Source: Rhodococcus sp. B50 (GTDB lineage Bacteria > Actinomycetota > Actinomycetes > Mycobacteriales > Mycobacteriaceae). Taken from it: 64,000 nt of DNA. The notes below the pieces were generated by a model. It worked only from the letters and a program-made list of their open reading frames with translations, was not told the DNA's origin and did not search any database. Numbering within the stretch: position 1 is the stretch's first letter; each line of letters begins with the position of its first letter. The translations under genes and the position numbers were made by a program. The stretch is from contig NZ_WPAG02000002.1 of assembly GCF_013602415.1 (NCBI RefSeq), forward strand, positions 2,359,480-2,423,479, read 5' to 3'. Shown here one piece after another: positions 1 to 9,011 of the stretch.

Positions 1-2364
1 CAGCGACAGCGGGTCGCGCTGGCGCGGGCACTGCTCGTCGATCCGCGGGTGCTGATCCTCGACGACGCCACCTCCGCGGTCGACGCCGAGACGGAGGCCG
101 CGATCTACGGCGCGCTGCGGGCCGGCCGACGCCGCACGACGCTCGTGCTCGCTCATCGGCGATCGACGCTCGCGCTCGCCGACCGGGTCGCCGTGCTCGA
201 CGACGGACGCATCGTCGACATCGGAACGGTCGACGAACTCGATCACCGCAGTCCCGTCTTCCGGCGTCTGCTCTCGACCGACGAGGACGTCGTGCCGGCT
301 CCGGAGCGTCCGGTGGCGGCCGGCGAGTTGTGGCCGGAGCGGCCCGGCGACGAGCCGTCCGGGGCCGTCGTCGACACGGCGGTCGCCGGTGGCGGTCGGG
401 GCGGACCGGCGGGCGGTGGTGGTCGCGGCGGACCTATGACGGGTGCGCTCGGCGCGGTGGCGCCGACCCCGGAACTGCGCGCTGCGGTCGCGGCGCTTCC
501 CCCCGCCACCGAGACCCCCGGGAGCGATCCGGCCCTGCAGTCCGACTCCCTGCGCCTGCCCGACCCGCAGTTCCGCCTGTGGACGACGCTGCGCCCGGTG
601 CGTGCCCTGCTCGCACTCGTCGTGCTGTGCCTCGCGGTGGAGTCGCTGACGAGCATCGCGTTCCCGTCGCTCGTGCGGTTCGCCGTCGACCGCGGGGTGA
701 CCCCGGCCGAGCCGTCGCGGTTGTGGCAGGCGACCGCCGTGGGTGTGGTCCTCGCGCTGCTCGGCTGGATCGCGGTCGCGATCCTGACCGTGCTCACCGC
801 GCGCGCGGGCGAGCGGGTGCTGTTCGGGCTGCGCGTGCGCTCGTACGCACACCTGCAGCGACTCGGACTCGACTATTACGAACGCGAACTGTCGGGCCGG
901 ATCATGACCCGGATGACGACCGACGTGGACGCGTTGTCGCAGTTCATCCAGACCGGCCTGTCCACCGCGGTGGTGGCGGTGTTGACTCTCACCGGCATCT
1001 CGATCGCGCTGATCGCGACCGACCTGTCCCTGGCCCTGGTGGTGCTGGCGGTGCTGCCCATCCTGACGGTCGCGACCCTGTGGTTCCGGAAGATCTCGGG
1101 CACGGCGTACGCGCAGTCCCGCGAACGCATATCCCTGGTGAATGCGGATTTCCAGGAGAACGTCACGGGTCTGCGCGCCGCGCAGGCCTACCGCCGCGAG
1201 GAGACCGCCGCCCGTCGTTTCGCCGAGCGCGCGGAGGCCTATCGGCGCAGCCGCCTGCGCTCGCAACGGGCGATCTCGCTGTATTTCCCGTTCATCACCT
1301 TCCTGTCCGACCTCGCGCTCGCCGCGGTCGTCTTCGTCGGGGCGCGGGAGGTGGCGTCGGGTGCGGTCGGGCCGGGTGTACTGATCGCGTTCGTGCTGTA
1401 CCTGAACCTGCTGTTCGCACCCATCCAGCAGTTGTCGCAGGTCTTCGACGGCTACCAGCAGGCAAGGGTGGGTCTGCACCGGATCGGCGACCTCCTGCGG
1501 ACCGAGAGTTCACTCGAGTCGGCGCAGGAGGGCACGGTCGCCGTCACCGGGCACCTCCGCGGCGACGTCGACCTGCGGGAGGTGGGCTTCCGGTACCGCG
1601 AGGCCGAACGCGAAGCCCTGAGCGGGGTGGACCTGACGATCCCGGCCGGGTCGACGGTCGCCCTGGTGGGCCGGACCGGCGCCGGGAAGTCGACGGTCGT
1701 CAAGCTGCTCGCGCGGTTCTACGACCCCACCTCGGGTTCGGTGCGGGTGGACGGGACCGATCTGCGCCGGTACCGCCTGCGCGACTATCGGGGCCGGCTC
1801 GGCGTCGTGCCGCAGGAGGCACACCTGTTCACGGGCACGGTGGCGACCAACATCGCCTACGGCCGGCCCGACGCGACGCGCGAGGAGATCGAGGCCGCCG
1901 CGCGGGCCGTCGGGGCGCTCGACATGGTCGCGGGGCTCCCCGGCGGGATGAACCATCCGGTGGGTGAGCGCGGGCAGGGTCTGTCGGCGGGCCAGCGGCA
2001 GCTCATCGCGCTCGCGCGCGCCGAACTGGTGGATCCCGATCTGCTGCTGCTCGACGAGGCCACCGCGACCCTCGATCCCGCCACCGAGAAGGCGGTGCTC
2101 GAGGCGGGTGCGCGGGTGGCGCGTTCGCGGACGGCCGTAGTGGTGGCGCACCGTCTCGCGACCGCCGCTCGTGCCGATCTCGTGGTCGTCATCGACGACG
2201 GCCGTATCGTCGAGTGTGGGCCCCACGACGAGCTGCGCCGAGCGGGAGGTCTGTACACCACTTTGTGGCAACTCGCTACCGGTGGTCTCGTTCCGGAGGA
2301 GCCCGAAGCCCTGCTCACATCTGCCACGGAAGGATCGAACATGAGATCGTCCTCACGTTTGTAA
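1..2364 (+). CDS. Fused ABC exporter, C-terminal part (partial)
   Basis: The reading frame is open from base 1 and starts inside a first nucleotide-binding domain: QRQRVALARALL (end of the ABC signature) and Walker B LILDDATSAVDAE. A Gly/Arg-rich linker (about nt 390-440) joins it to a second complete half: a six-helix type IV (ABC1) membrane domain at about nt 580-1480, then Walker A GRTGAGKST (near nt 1672), signature LSAGQRQ (near nt 1981) and Walker B LLLLDEAT (near nt 2041). The product is therefore a single-chain TMD-NBD-TMD-NBD exporter, whereas M. tuberculosis encodes comparable halves as separate genes (Rv1272c/Rv1273c; from memory). Drug or lipid export is the usual annotation; the substrate is unknown. 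The N-terminal half lies outside the window. Confidence 0.93.
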   Translation, partial: QRQRVALARALLVDPRVLILDDATSAVDAETEAAIYGALRAGRRRTTLVLAHRRSTLALADRVAVLDDGRIVDIGTVDELDHRSPVFRRLLSTDEDVVPAPERPVAAGELWPERPGDEPSGAVVDTAVAGGGRGGPAGGGGRGGPMTGALGAVAPTPELRAAVAALPPATETPGSDPALQSDSLRLPDPQFRLWTTLRPVRALLALVVLCLAVESLTSIAFPSLVRFAVDRGVTPAEPSRLWQATAVGVVLALLGWIAVAILTVLTARAGERVLFGLRVRSYAHLQRLGLDYYERELSGRIMTRMTTDVDALSQFIQTGLSTAVVAVLTLTGISIALIATDLSLALVVLAVLPILTVATLWFRKISGTAYAQSRERISLVNADFQENVTGLRAAQAYRREETAARRFAERAEAYRRSRLRSQRAISLYFPFITFLSDLALAAVVFVGAREVASGAVGPGVLIAFVLYLNLLFAPIQQLSQVFDGYQQARVGLHRIGDLLRTESSLESAQEGTVAVTGHLRGDVDLREVGFRYREAEREALSGVDLTIPAGSTVALVGRTGAGKSTVVKLLARFYDPTSGSVRVDGTDLRRYRLRDYRGRLGVVPQEAHLFTGTVATNIAYGRPDATREEIEAAARAVGALDMVAGLPGGMNHPVGERGQGLSAGQRQLIALARAELVDPDLLLLDEATATLDPATEKAVLEAGARVARSRTAVVVAHRLATAARADLVVVIDDGRIVECGPHDELRRAGGLYTTLWQLATGGLVPEEPEALLTSATEGSNMRSSSRL

Positions 2365-2567
2365 CGGGGTGCGCGCTGCACCGATGCACCTTTGAGGGAA
2401 TAATCGGCTCTCGAGAACCGTCATCGATGGAGACCCCATCGCACCAGATTGTGAGCTAGCCCACCGACATGCGCGGTCAGTTCGGATCGTCACATGCTAC
2501 GGGCTAGCCTCATACGCACAGGCGCTCCGATCGGGTACCGAAGAAAGAAACGAGGCGAACAACTGCC
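2365..2567 (+). promoter_or_regulatory. kgd upstream region with candidate sigma-A promoter
   Basis: This 203-bp gap before kgd contains no convincing gene. TAGCCT at 2505-2510 is a good -10 element, and TTCGGA at 2481-2486 lies 18 nt upstream as a weak -35. The predicted transcript would start near 2517 and carry a leader of about 50 nt with a purine-rich stretch (2541-2555) before the GTG at 2568. The promoter call is inference from motif and spacing only. Confidence 0.4.
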
Positions 2568-5500
2568 GTGAGCAGCAGCTCTACATCACAGTTCGGACAG
2601 AACCAGTGGTTGGTTGACGAGATGTACCAGCGCTTCCAGGACGACCCTTCGTCCGTGGACGCGAGTTGGCACGAATTTCTGACCGACTATTCGCCGGAAG
2701 CCGCGGTGGCCGGAGGTACCAACGGCTCCGACACCGCCACGACCGAGAAGCCCGCGCCGAGCACCGCATCTGCGCCGAGTTCCTCCGCTTCGGCCCCCGC
2801 CGCGCCCGCAGCGAAGGCCCCCGCCGCGCCGGCAGCGAAGGCCCCCGCCGCTCCTGCAACGAAGGCCCCCGCCGCGCTGGCGAAGCCCGCACCGAAGGCC
2901 GAGACCAAGCCTGCAACCCAGCCGAAGGCACAGGCCGCGCCGGCGAAGCCGGCCGCCGCCCCGTCGGGCCAGGCCGCCGAGGAGAAGAAGGTTCTGCGCG
3001 GCGCCGCTGCTGCCGTTGCGAAGAACATGAACGCCTCGCTGTCGATCCCGACGGCCACCAGTGTTCGCGCGGTTCCCGCGAAGTTGATGTTCGACAACCG
3101 CATCGTCATCAACAACCATCTCGCCCGTACCCGGGGCGGCAAGGTCTCGTTCACCCACATCCTCGGCTACGCGATCGTCCAGGCGGTCAAGGCGTTCCCG
3201 AACATGAACAACCACTTCGCCGAGGTCGACGGGAAGCCGAACCTGGTCGTGCCGCAGCACACCAACCTCGGTCTCGCGATCGACCTGCCGGGCAAGAACG
3301 GCCAGCGTTCGCTCGTCGTGGCGGCCATCAAGAACTGCGAGACGATGAACTTCGCGCAGTTCTACTCGGCCTACGAGGACATCGTGCGCCGCGCCCGCGA
3401 CGGCAAGCTCACCGGCGACGACTTCTCGGGTGTCACGATCTCGCTGACCAACCCGGGCGGCATCGGCACCGTGCACTCGGTCCCGCGTCTGATGCAGGGC
3501 CAGGGCGCCATCATCGGCGCCGGCGCGATGGAGTACCCCGCGGAGTTCCAGGGCGCGTCCGACGAGCGGATCGCCGAGATGGGCATCGGCAAGCTGCTGA
3601 CGCTCACCTCCACCTACGACCACCGCGTGATCCAGGGCGCGGAGTCGGGTGAGTTCCTGAAGAAGATCCACGAGCTGCTCATCAGCGACGACTTCTACGA
3701 CGGCATCTTCCACACTCTGCACATCCCCTACGAGCCGGTCCGCTGGCGCAAGGACGTGCCGGAAGGCCTCGTCGACAAGCACACCCGTGTGCTCGAGCTC
3801 ATCGCCGCCTACCGCAGCCGCGGCCACCTCATGGCCGACACCGATCCGCTGCAGTTCGTGCGCGACAAGTTCCGGTCGCACCCCGACCTCGACGTCACGA
3901 CCCACGACCTGACGCTGTGGGATCTCGATCGCGAGTTCAACGTCGGTGGCTTCCACGGCCGCCAGAAGATGAAGCTGCGCGACGTGCTGTCGGTGCTGCG
4001 CGACGCGTACTGCCGCCACGTCGGTGTCGAGTACACCCACATCCTCGAGCCCGAGCAGCAGCAGTGGCTGCAGGAGCGCGTCGAGGCGCACCACGTCAAG
4101 CCGACGGTCGCCCAGCAGAAGTACATCCTGAGCCGCCTCAACGCCGCAGAGGCGTTCGAGACGTTCCTGCAGACCAAGTACGTCGGCCAGAAGCGCTTCT
4201 CGCTCGAGGGCGCCGAGTCGGTCATCCCGATGATGGACGCGATCATCGACCAGGCCGCCGAGCACACGCTCGACGAGGTCGCCATCGCGATGCCGCACCG
4301 CGGCCGCCTGAACGTGCTCGCCAACATCGTCGGCAAGCCGTACTCGCAGATCTTCTCCGAGTTCGAAGGCAACCTGAACCCGGCCGCCGCTCATGGCTCC
4401 GGCGACGTGAAGTACCACCTCGGCGCCGAGGGCACCTACATCCAGATGTTCGGCGACAACGACATCAAGGTCTCGCTCACCGCGAACCCCTCGCACCTCG
4501 AGGCGGTCAACCCGGTGCTCGAGGGCCTCGTCCGCGCCAAGCAGGACATCCTCGACAAGGGCGAGGACGGCTTCACCGTCCTGCCGCTGCTGCTGCACGG
4601 CGACGCTGCGTTCGCCGGTCAAGGTGTCGTGGCGGAGACCCTCAACCTCGCACTGCTGCGCGGCTACCGCACCGGCGGCACCGTGCACATCGTCGTCAAC
4701 AACCAGGTGGGCTTCACCACCGCGCCGGAGCACTCGCGTTCGTCCGAGTACTGCACCGACGTGGCGAAGATGATCGGTGCGCCGATCTTCCACGTCAACG
4801 GGGACGACCCCGAGGCCTGCGTGTGGGTCGCGAAGCTCGCCGTGGACTTCCGCGAGAAGTTCCACAAGGACGTCGTCATCGACATGATCTGCTACCGCCG
4901 TCGCGGTCACAACGAGGGCGACGACCCGTCGATGACCCAGCCGGCGATGTACGACGTGATCGACACCAAGCGCAGCGTCCGCAAGAGCTACACCGAGGCC
5001 CTGATCGGCCGCGGCGATATCTCGCTCAAGGAAGCGGAAGACGCCCTGCGCGACTACCAGGGACAACTCGAACGCGTCTTCAACGAGGTCCGCGAACTCG
5101 AGAAGTACCAGCCGGAGCCGTCGGAGTCGGTCGAGCTCGACCAGACCCCGCCGAAGCGTCTCGACACCTCCGTCGAGCGTTCGGTGCTCGAGCGGATCGG
5201 CGACGCCTTCGCCGAGGCACCCGAGGGCTTCACGGTGCACCCGCGCGTCAAGCCGGTGCTCGAGAAGCGTCGCGAGATGTCGCGCAACGGCAAGATCGAC
5301 TGGGCGTTCGCCGAGCTGCTCGCGTTCGGTTCGCTGGCCGAGGAAGGCGCCCTGGTGCGTCTGGCCGGTCAGGACTCGCGTCGCGGCACGTTCACGCAGC
5401 GCCACTCGGTCATCATCGACCGCAAGACCGGCGACGAGTACAGCCCGCTGGCGTCGCTGGCCACCCAGGCCGGCAACGGTGGTCGCTTCATGGTCTACGA

Positions 5501-6347
5501 CTCGGCACTGACCGAGTTCGCGGGTCTGGGCTTCGAGTACGGCTACTCGGTGGGCAACCCCGACGCGCTCGTGCTGTGGGAGGCGCAGTTCGGCGACTTC
5601 GTCAACGGCGCGCAGTCCATCATCGACGAGTTCATCTCGTCCGGTGAGGCCAAGTGGGGTCAGCTGTCCGACGTCGTGCTGCTGCTGCCGCACGGCCACG
5701 AGGGCCAGGGTCCCGACCACACCTCGGGCCGCATCGAGCGCTGGCTGCAGCTGTGCGCCGAGGGCTCGATGACGGTCGCGGTTCCGTCGACCCCGGCGAG
5801 CTACTTCCACCTGCTGCGTCGTCACCATCTCGACGGCATCCGCCGCCCGCTGGTGGTGTTCACGCCGAAGTCGATGCTGCGCAACAAGGCCGCGGTCAGC
5901 AATGTCGAGGACTTCACCCAGGGCAAGTTCCGTTCGCTGCTCGAGGAGGTCCCCTACGAGGAGGGCACGGCCGACCGGTCGAAGGTCACCCGCGTGCTGC
6001 TGACCTCCGGCAAGATCTACTGGGAACTGCTGGCGAAGAAGCAGAAGGAAGGTCGTGACGACGTCGCGATCGTGCGCATCGAGCAGCTGTACCCGGTGCC
6101 GCGTCGTCGTATCGCCGAGACCCTCGAGCAGTACCCGAACGCGTCCGAGTTCTTCTGGGTCCAGGAGGAGCCGGCGAACCAGGGTGCGTGGCCGTTCCTC
6201 GGCCTCGCGCTGCCGGAACTGCTGCCCGAGAAGCTCAGCGGGATCAAGCGCGTGTCGCGTCGTGCGATGTCGGCGCCGTCGTCCGGTTCGAGCAAGGTCC
6301 ACGCTGTCGAGCAGCAGGAGATCCTCGAGAAGGCCTTCGGTCGCTAG
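2568..6347 (+). CDS. kgd: Multifunctional 2-oxoglutarate decarboxylase/dehydrogenase (E2o-E1o fusion)
   Basis: This 1259-aa protein is the actinobacterial fusion in which the succinyltransferase-like E2 catalytic domain precedes the ThDP-dependent E1o of the 2-oxoglutarate dehydrogenase complex; it acts in the TCA cycle and can also act as 2-oxoglutarate decarboxylase. The N-terminal 45 residues ([15 protein letters not shown]) are the typical E1o lead peptide. Residues about 50-140 are an Ala/Pro/Lys linker containing a tandem repeat. The acyltransferase core spans about 145-365 with a YDHRVIQGA motif near residue 351, and the E1 part follows with the ThDP/Mg segment GDAAFAGQG near residue 678. 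There is no lipoyl domain, as is normal for this family. The GTG start is preceded by a weak purine-rich stretch. A strong terminator follows, so the gene is probably monocistronic. GarA/FHA control is known for the mycobacterial enzyme but cannot be seen here. Confidence 0.98.
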   Translation: MSSSSTSQFGQNQWLVDEMYQRFQDDPSSVDASWHEFLTDYSPEAAVAGGTNGSDTATTEKPAPSTASAPSSSASAPAAPAAKAPAAPAAKAPAAPATKAPAALAKPAPKAETKPATQPKAQAAPAKPAAAPSGQAAEEKKVLRGAAAAVAKNMNASLSIPTATSVRAVPAKLMFDNRIVINNHLARTRGGKVSFTHILGYAIVQAVKAFPNMNNHFAEVDGKPNLVVPQHTNLGLAIDLPGKNGQRSLVVAAIKNCETMNFAQFYSAYEDIVRRARDGKLTGDDFSGVTISLTNPGGIGTVHSVPRLMQGQGAIIGAGAMEYPAEFQGASDERIAEMGIGKLLTLTSTYDHRVIQGAESGEFLKKIHELLISDDFYDGIFHTLHIPYEPVRWRKDVPEGLVDKHTRVLELIAAYRSRGHLMADTDPLQFVRDKFRSHPDLDVTTHDLTLWDLDREFNVGGFHGRQKMKLRDVLSVLRDAYCRHVGVEYTHILEPEQQQWLQERVEAHHVKPTVAQQKYILSRLNAAEAFETFLQTKYVGQKRFSLEGAESVIPMMDAIIDQAAEHTLDEVAIAMPHRGRLNVLANIVGKPYSQIFSEFEGNLNPAAAHGSGDVKYHLGAEGTYIQMFGDNDIKVSLTANPSHLEAVNPVLEGLVRAKQDILDKGEDGFTVLPLLLHGDAAFAGQGVVAETLNLALLRGYRTGGTVHIVVNNQVGFTTAPEHSRSSEYCTDVAKMIGAPIFHVNGDDPEACVWVAKLAVDFREKFHKDVVIDMICYRRRGHNEGDDPSMTQPAMYDVIDTKRSVRKSYTEALIGRGDISLKEAEDALRDYQGQLERVFNEVRELEKYQPEPSESVELDQTPPKRLDTSVERSVLERIGDAFAEAPEGFTVHPRVKPVLEKRREMSRNGKIDWAFAELLAFGSLAEEGALVRLAGQDSRRGTFTQRHSVIIDRKTGDEYSPLASLATQAGNGGRFMVYDSALTEFAGLGFEYGYSVGNPDALVLWEAQFGDFVNGAQSIIDEFISSGEAKWGQLSDVVLLLPHGHEGQGPDHTSGRIERWLQLCAEGSMTVAVPSTPASYFHLLRRHHLDGIRRPLVVFTPKSMLRNKAAVSNVEDFTQGKFRSLLEEVPYEEGTADRSKVTRVLLTSGKIYWELLAKKQKEGRDDVAIVRIEQLYPVPRRRIAETLEQYPNASEFFWVQEEPANQGAWPFLGLALPELLPEKLSGIKRVSRRAMSAPSSGSSKVHAVEQQEILEKAFGR
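2808..2879 (+). repeat. Three tandem 24-bp repeats in the kgd linker
   Basis: Three adjacent 24-bp copies (2808-2831, 2832-2855, 2856-2879) each encode AAKAPAAP or the variant ATKAPAAL. The repeats stay in frame, so copy-number change would lengthen or shorten the flexible linker between the N-terminal peptide and the acyltransferase domain without breaking the protein. Confidence 0.9.
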
Positions 6348-6388
6348 AAGCTCCGTTTCGGACCCTTCGGGCCCTTGACGGTTCTCAT

Positions 6389-6440
6389 GTGAGCCGGGTC
6401 GTTCGTCCCCCAAGGACGATCGACCCGGCTCACGCCTTTT
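6389..6440 (+). terminator. Rho-independent terminator after kgd
   Basis: A 20-bp stem with one mismatch (left arm 6389-6408, right arm 6414-6433) closes a 5-nt loop and is followed by GCCTTTT. It lies 41 bp after the kgd stop and before the ThDP-enzyme gene, so it should separate the two transcription units. Confidence 0.9.
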
Positions 6441-6513
6441 CCGGGGTGTTTCGGGCCGGACGTGACGGGCACCCTTCCGGGGACCCCCTATCGCGTCCTG
6501 CGAGGAGCTACCG

Positions 6514-8307
6514 ATGGCGAACCCGACCGTGGCCGACTACCTGCTGCACCGCCTGCGCGAGTGGGGGGTGGACCACGTCTTCGGCTATCCCGGGGACGGC
6601 ATCAACGGGATTCTCGCCGCCTGGACCCGCACCGGCAACGATCCGGTCTTCGTGCAGTCCCGGCACGAGGAGATGAGCGCCTTCGAGGCGGTCGGCTACG
6701 CGAAGTTCACGGGCAGGCCCGGGGTGTGTATGGCGACCTCCGGCCCCGGCGCGATCCATCTGCTCAACGGCCTCTACGACGCGAAACTCGACCACGTGCC
6801 GGTGGTGGCGATCGTGGGTCAGACCGACCGCTCTGCGATGGGCGGGTCGTACCAGCAGGAAGTGGACCTGCACACGCTGTACAAGGATGTGGCGTCGGCC
6901 TTCGTGGAGACCGTGACGGTGCCCGAGCAGTTGCCCAACGTCCTCGACCGGGCGATGCGCACCGCCATCGCCTATCGCACGCCGACAGCGGTGATCATCC
7001 ACGGTGACGTGCAGGAACTCGACTACTCCCCACCCGGCCACGAGTTCAAGATGGTGCCGTCGAGCGTCGGCTTCGACCGTCCCCGCATCGCGCCGGACGA
7101 CGACGCGATCCGACGGGCCGTCGAGATCCTCGACGCCGGGAACAAGGTCGCGATGCTCGTCGGCAGCGGCGCCCGGGGTGCGCGGGCGCAGCTCGAGCAG
7201 GTCGCGGATCTTCTCGGTGCCGGGGCGGCGAAGGCCCTGCTGGGCAAGGACGTGCTCTCGGACGAACTGCCGTGGGTCACCGGATCGATCGGCCTGCTGG
7301 GCACGCGACCCACCCACGAGATGATGACCGGCTGCGACACGTTGCTCATCGTCGGCTCGTCCCTCCCCTACAGCCAGTTCCTGCCGGAATACGACCAGGC
7401 TCGCTGCGTGCAGATCGACGTCGACGCGAACAGGATCGGGATGCGTTACCCGAACGAGGTCAACCTCGTCGCCGATGCCGCCGCGGCGCTCGATGCGCTC
7501 ATCCCGCTGCTCCGGCGCAAGGAGGATCGTTCGTGGCGCGAGGGTATCGAACAGAACGTGCGCCGCTGGTGGCAGATCATGGGGCAGCAGGCCGAGGTCG
7601 AGACGGAGTTCGTCAACCCGCTGCGGATGTTCGCGGAGGCCTCACCGCGACTGCCCGACAACGCGATCGTCACCGCCGACTCGGGTTCGGCCGCCAACTG
7701 GTATGCGCGGCAACTGCAGTTCCGCGGCGACATGCGCGGTTCGCTGTCGGGCACGCTCGCGACGATGGGACCGGCCGTGCCGTACGGGATCGGCGCGAAG
7801 TTCGGGCATCCGGACCGTCCGGTGATCGCGTTCGCCGGCGACGGCGCGATGCAGATGAACGGCATGGCCGAGCTGATCACCGTTCAGCGGTACTGGCAGC
7901 AGTGGACGGATCCGCGGCTCGTCGTCGCGATCCTCCACAACAACGACCTCAACCAGGTGACCTGGGAGATGCGCGCGATGGGAGGAGCACCGAAATTCGC
8001 GGAGTCCCAGACACTTCCGGATGTCGACTACGCCGCCTTCGCACGTGGTCTCGGGCTGGGCGCCGAAACCGTGAAGTCCACGGACGAAGTGGGCCCGGCC
8101 TGGGATCGCGCACTGACCGCGGATCGCCCGACGGTGCTCGACGTGTACACCGATCCGGACATGCCGCCGATCCCGCCGCACGCGACATGGGAACAGTTCA
8201 CCGACGTCGCCAAGGCCGTCCTGTCCGGGGACGAGAACCGTTGGGGTTTCGTGAAACAGGGCGTCAAGACGAAGTTGCAGGAGTACCTTCCCGGACACGA
8301 CCGCTGA
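6514..8307 (+). CDS. Pyruvate oxidase/acetolactate synthase-like ThDP enzyme
   Basis: The 597-aa protein has the three-domain layout of the POX/AHAS family: an N-terminal pyrimidine-binding domain (PGDGING and the catalytic Glu in QSRHEEM), a central Rossmann-like domain (about 200-330) and a C-terminal pyrophosphate-binding domain with GDGAMQMN followed by the conserved NN (HNNDLNQVTWEMR). Proteins of this type are annotated as thiamine-pyrophosphate-requiring enzymes or pyruvate:quinone oxidoreductases; substrate and electron acceptor cannot be told from sequence. The ATG has a good Shine-Dalgarno site (GAGGAG at 6501-6506). It is separated from kgd by a terminator and its 3' end overlaps the convergent TetR gene by 44 bp. 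Confidence 0.88.
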   Translation: MANPTVADYLLHRLREWGVDHVFGYPGDGINGILAAWTRTGNDPVFVQSRHEEMSAFEAVGYAKFTGRPGVCMATSGPGAIHLLNGLYDAKLDHVPVVAIVGQTDRSAMGGSYQQEVDLHTLYKDVASAFVETVTVPEQLPNVLDRAMRTAIAYRTPTAVIIHGDVQELDYSPPGHEFKMVPSSVGFDRPRIAPDDDAIRRAVEILDAGNKVAMLVGSGARGARAQLEQVADLLGAGAAKALLGKDVLSDELPWVTGSIGLLGTRPTHEMMTGCDTLLIVGSSLPYSQFLPEYDQARCVQIDVDANRIGMRYPNEVNLVADAAAALDALIPLLRRKEDRSWREGIEQNVRRWWQIMGQQAEVETEFVNPLRMFAEASPRLPDNAIVTADSGSAANWYARQLQFRGDMRGSLSGTLATMGPAVPYGIGAKFGHPDRPVIAFAGDGAMQMNGMAELITVQRYWQQWTDPRLVVAILHNNDLNQVTWEMRAMGGAPKFAESQTLPDVDYAAFARGLGLGAETVKSTDEVGPAWDRALTADRPTVLDVYTDPDMPPIPPHATWEQFTDVAKAVLSGDENRWGFVKQGVKTKLQEYLPGHDR

Positions 8308-8941
8308 GATCGTCCCCCGCGTTGCCCCGGAGCGAATGTGCCGCCAGGGCCACGCCGGACAGCGCGGCGATGGCCAGCTCGACGAACTCGTCGCGGGTGA
8401 GTTCGGGGTCGCGCAACCACGCGATGGTCGTGTCCTCCACGAACGCCACCCATCCGCGGACGGCGAGTCGCACGGCGGGGGTCGGTTCGATCCCGATGGC
8501 GGGCAGGTGCGCGACGGTCCGCTCGACCATCGCAGTGCGGGTGTCCTCGAACGCCGCGCGCATGTCGGGGTCGCCACTGGTGGCGCCACGCAGGATCGAC
8601 ACGTACATGTCGCGGCGCCGGGTGACGTAGTCGACGTACGCGACGAGCGTGCCCCGCAGCATCTCGATGGGCTCGAGGTCCTCGGCCGGCGCGGTGTACT
8701 CGACGAGGTCCCGGCCGACGCACCGCACGAGTTCGACGTGGTAGTCGTGCTTCGAGGCGAAGTAGTGGAACAGCAGGCCCTTCGACACCCCGGCCCGGTC
8801 GGCGACCTCCTCCACGGAGATCTGCTCGAGGGGCCGGTCGGCGAGCAGCTCGAGTCCGTGTTCGATCAGCTGGGCCCGGCGTTGGGCGGGACCGAGGCGG
8901 GTCCGGCGGGGTTCGGGACTGTCTTCTGCCACGACCACCAT
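8264..8941 (-). CDS. TetR/AcrR-family repressor
   Basis: The 225-aa protein has a TetR helix-turn-helix at residues 41-61 (ISVEEVADRAGVSKGLLFHYF) and a helical ligand-binding domain (about 75-200) that has no recognisable ligand signature. It is divergent from the monooxygenase operon, and a perfect palindrome lies in the 70-bp gap over the operon's -35 element, so it most likely represses that operon and perhaps itself; a substrate or intermediate of the pathway would be the expected inducer. Its 3' end overlaps the ThDP-enzyme gene by 44 bp on the opposite strand. No Shine-Dalgarno site is evident before the ATG; translation may be leaderless. Confidence 0.92.
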   Translation of the reverse strand: MVVVAEDSPEPRRTRLGPAQRRAQLIEHGLELLADRPLEQISVEEVADRAGVSKGLLFHYFASKHDYHVELVRCVGRDLVEYTAPAEDLEPIEMLRGTLVAYVDYVTRRRDMYVSILRGATSGDPDMRAAFEDTRTAMVERTVAHLPAIGIEPTPAVRLAVRGWVAFVEDTTIAWLRDPELTRDEFVELAIAALSGVALAAHSLRGNAGDDLSGRVREGTPATSS

Positions 8942-8962
8942 GCAAGCACCGTTATTGAATTA

Positions 8963-8982
8963 TGGTCAACAAGTGTTGACCA
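8963..8982. promoter_or_regulatory. Palindromic operator of the TetR/monooxygenase pair
   Basis: The site consists of two perfect 9-bp inverted half-sites, TGGTCAACA (8963-8971) and TGTTGACCA (8974-8982), separated by AG. Its right half contains TTGACC (8976-8981), which is the -35 element of the monooxygenase promoter. Its left half carries the same hexamer on the other strand. A regulator bound here would block the polymerase. Assignment to the adjacent TetR protein rests on position and symmetry. Confidence 0.85.
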
Positions 8983-9004
8983 CGTCACTGGAACGCTCTA
9001 GCCT
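8976..9004 (+). promoter_or_regulatory. Promoter of the monooxygenase operon
   Basis: TTGACC (8976-8981) and TAGCCT (8999-9004) are separated by exactly 17 nt. The -10 element ends 7 nt before the ATG at 9012, so the transcript is predicted to be leaderless. The -35 element lies inside the palindromic operator. Confidence 0.75.
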
Positions 9005-9011
9005 CAAGTAC

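Noticed and set aside
2586..6413. A 1275-codon open frame antisense to kgd
   Set aside because: It is the mirror of a G+C-rich coding gene, rich in Arg, Leu, Val and His, with no domain or ribosome-binding site; kgd is certain on the other strand.
8940..9011. Longer N-terminus for the monooxygenase
   Set aside because: The extra 24 codons cover the operator and -10 element and overlap the TetR start; the ATG at 9012 fits a leaderless transcript.
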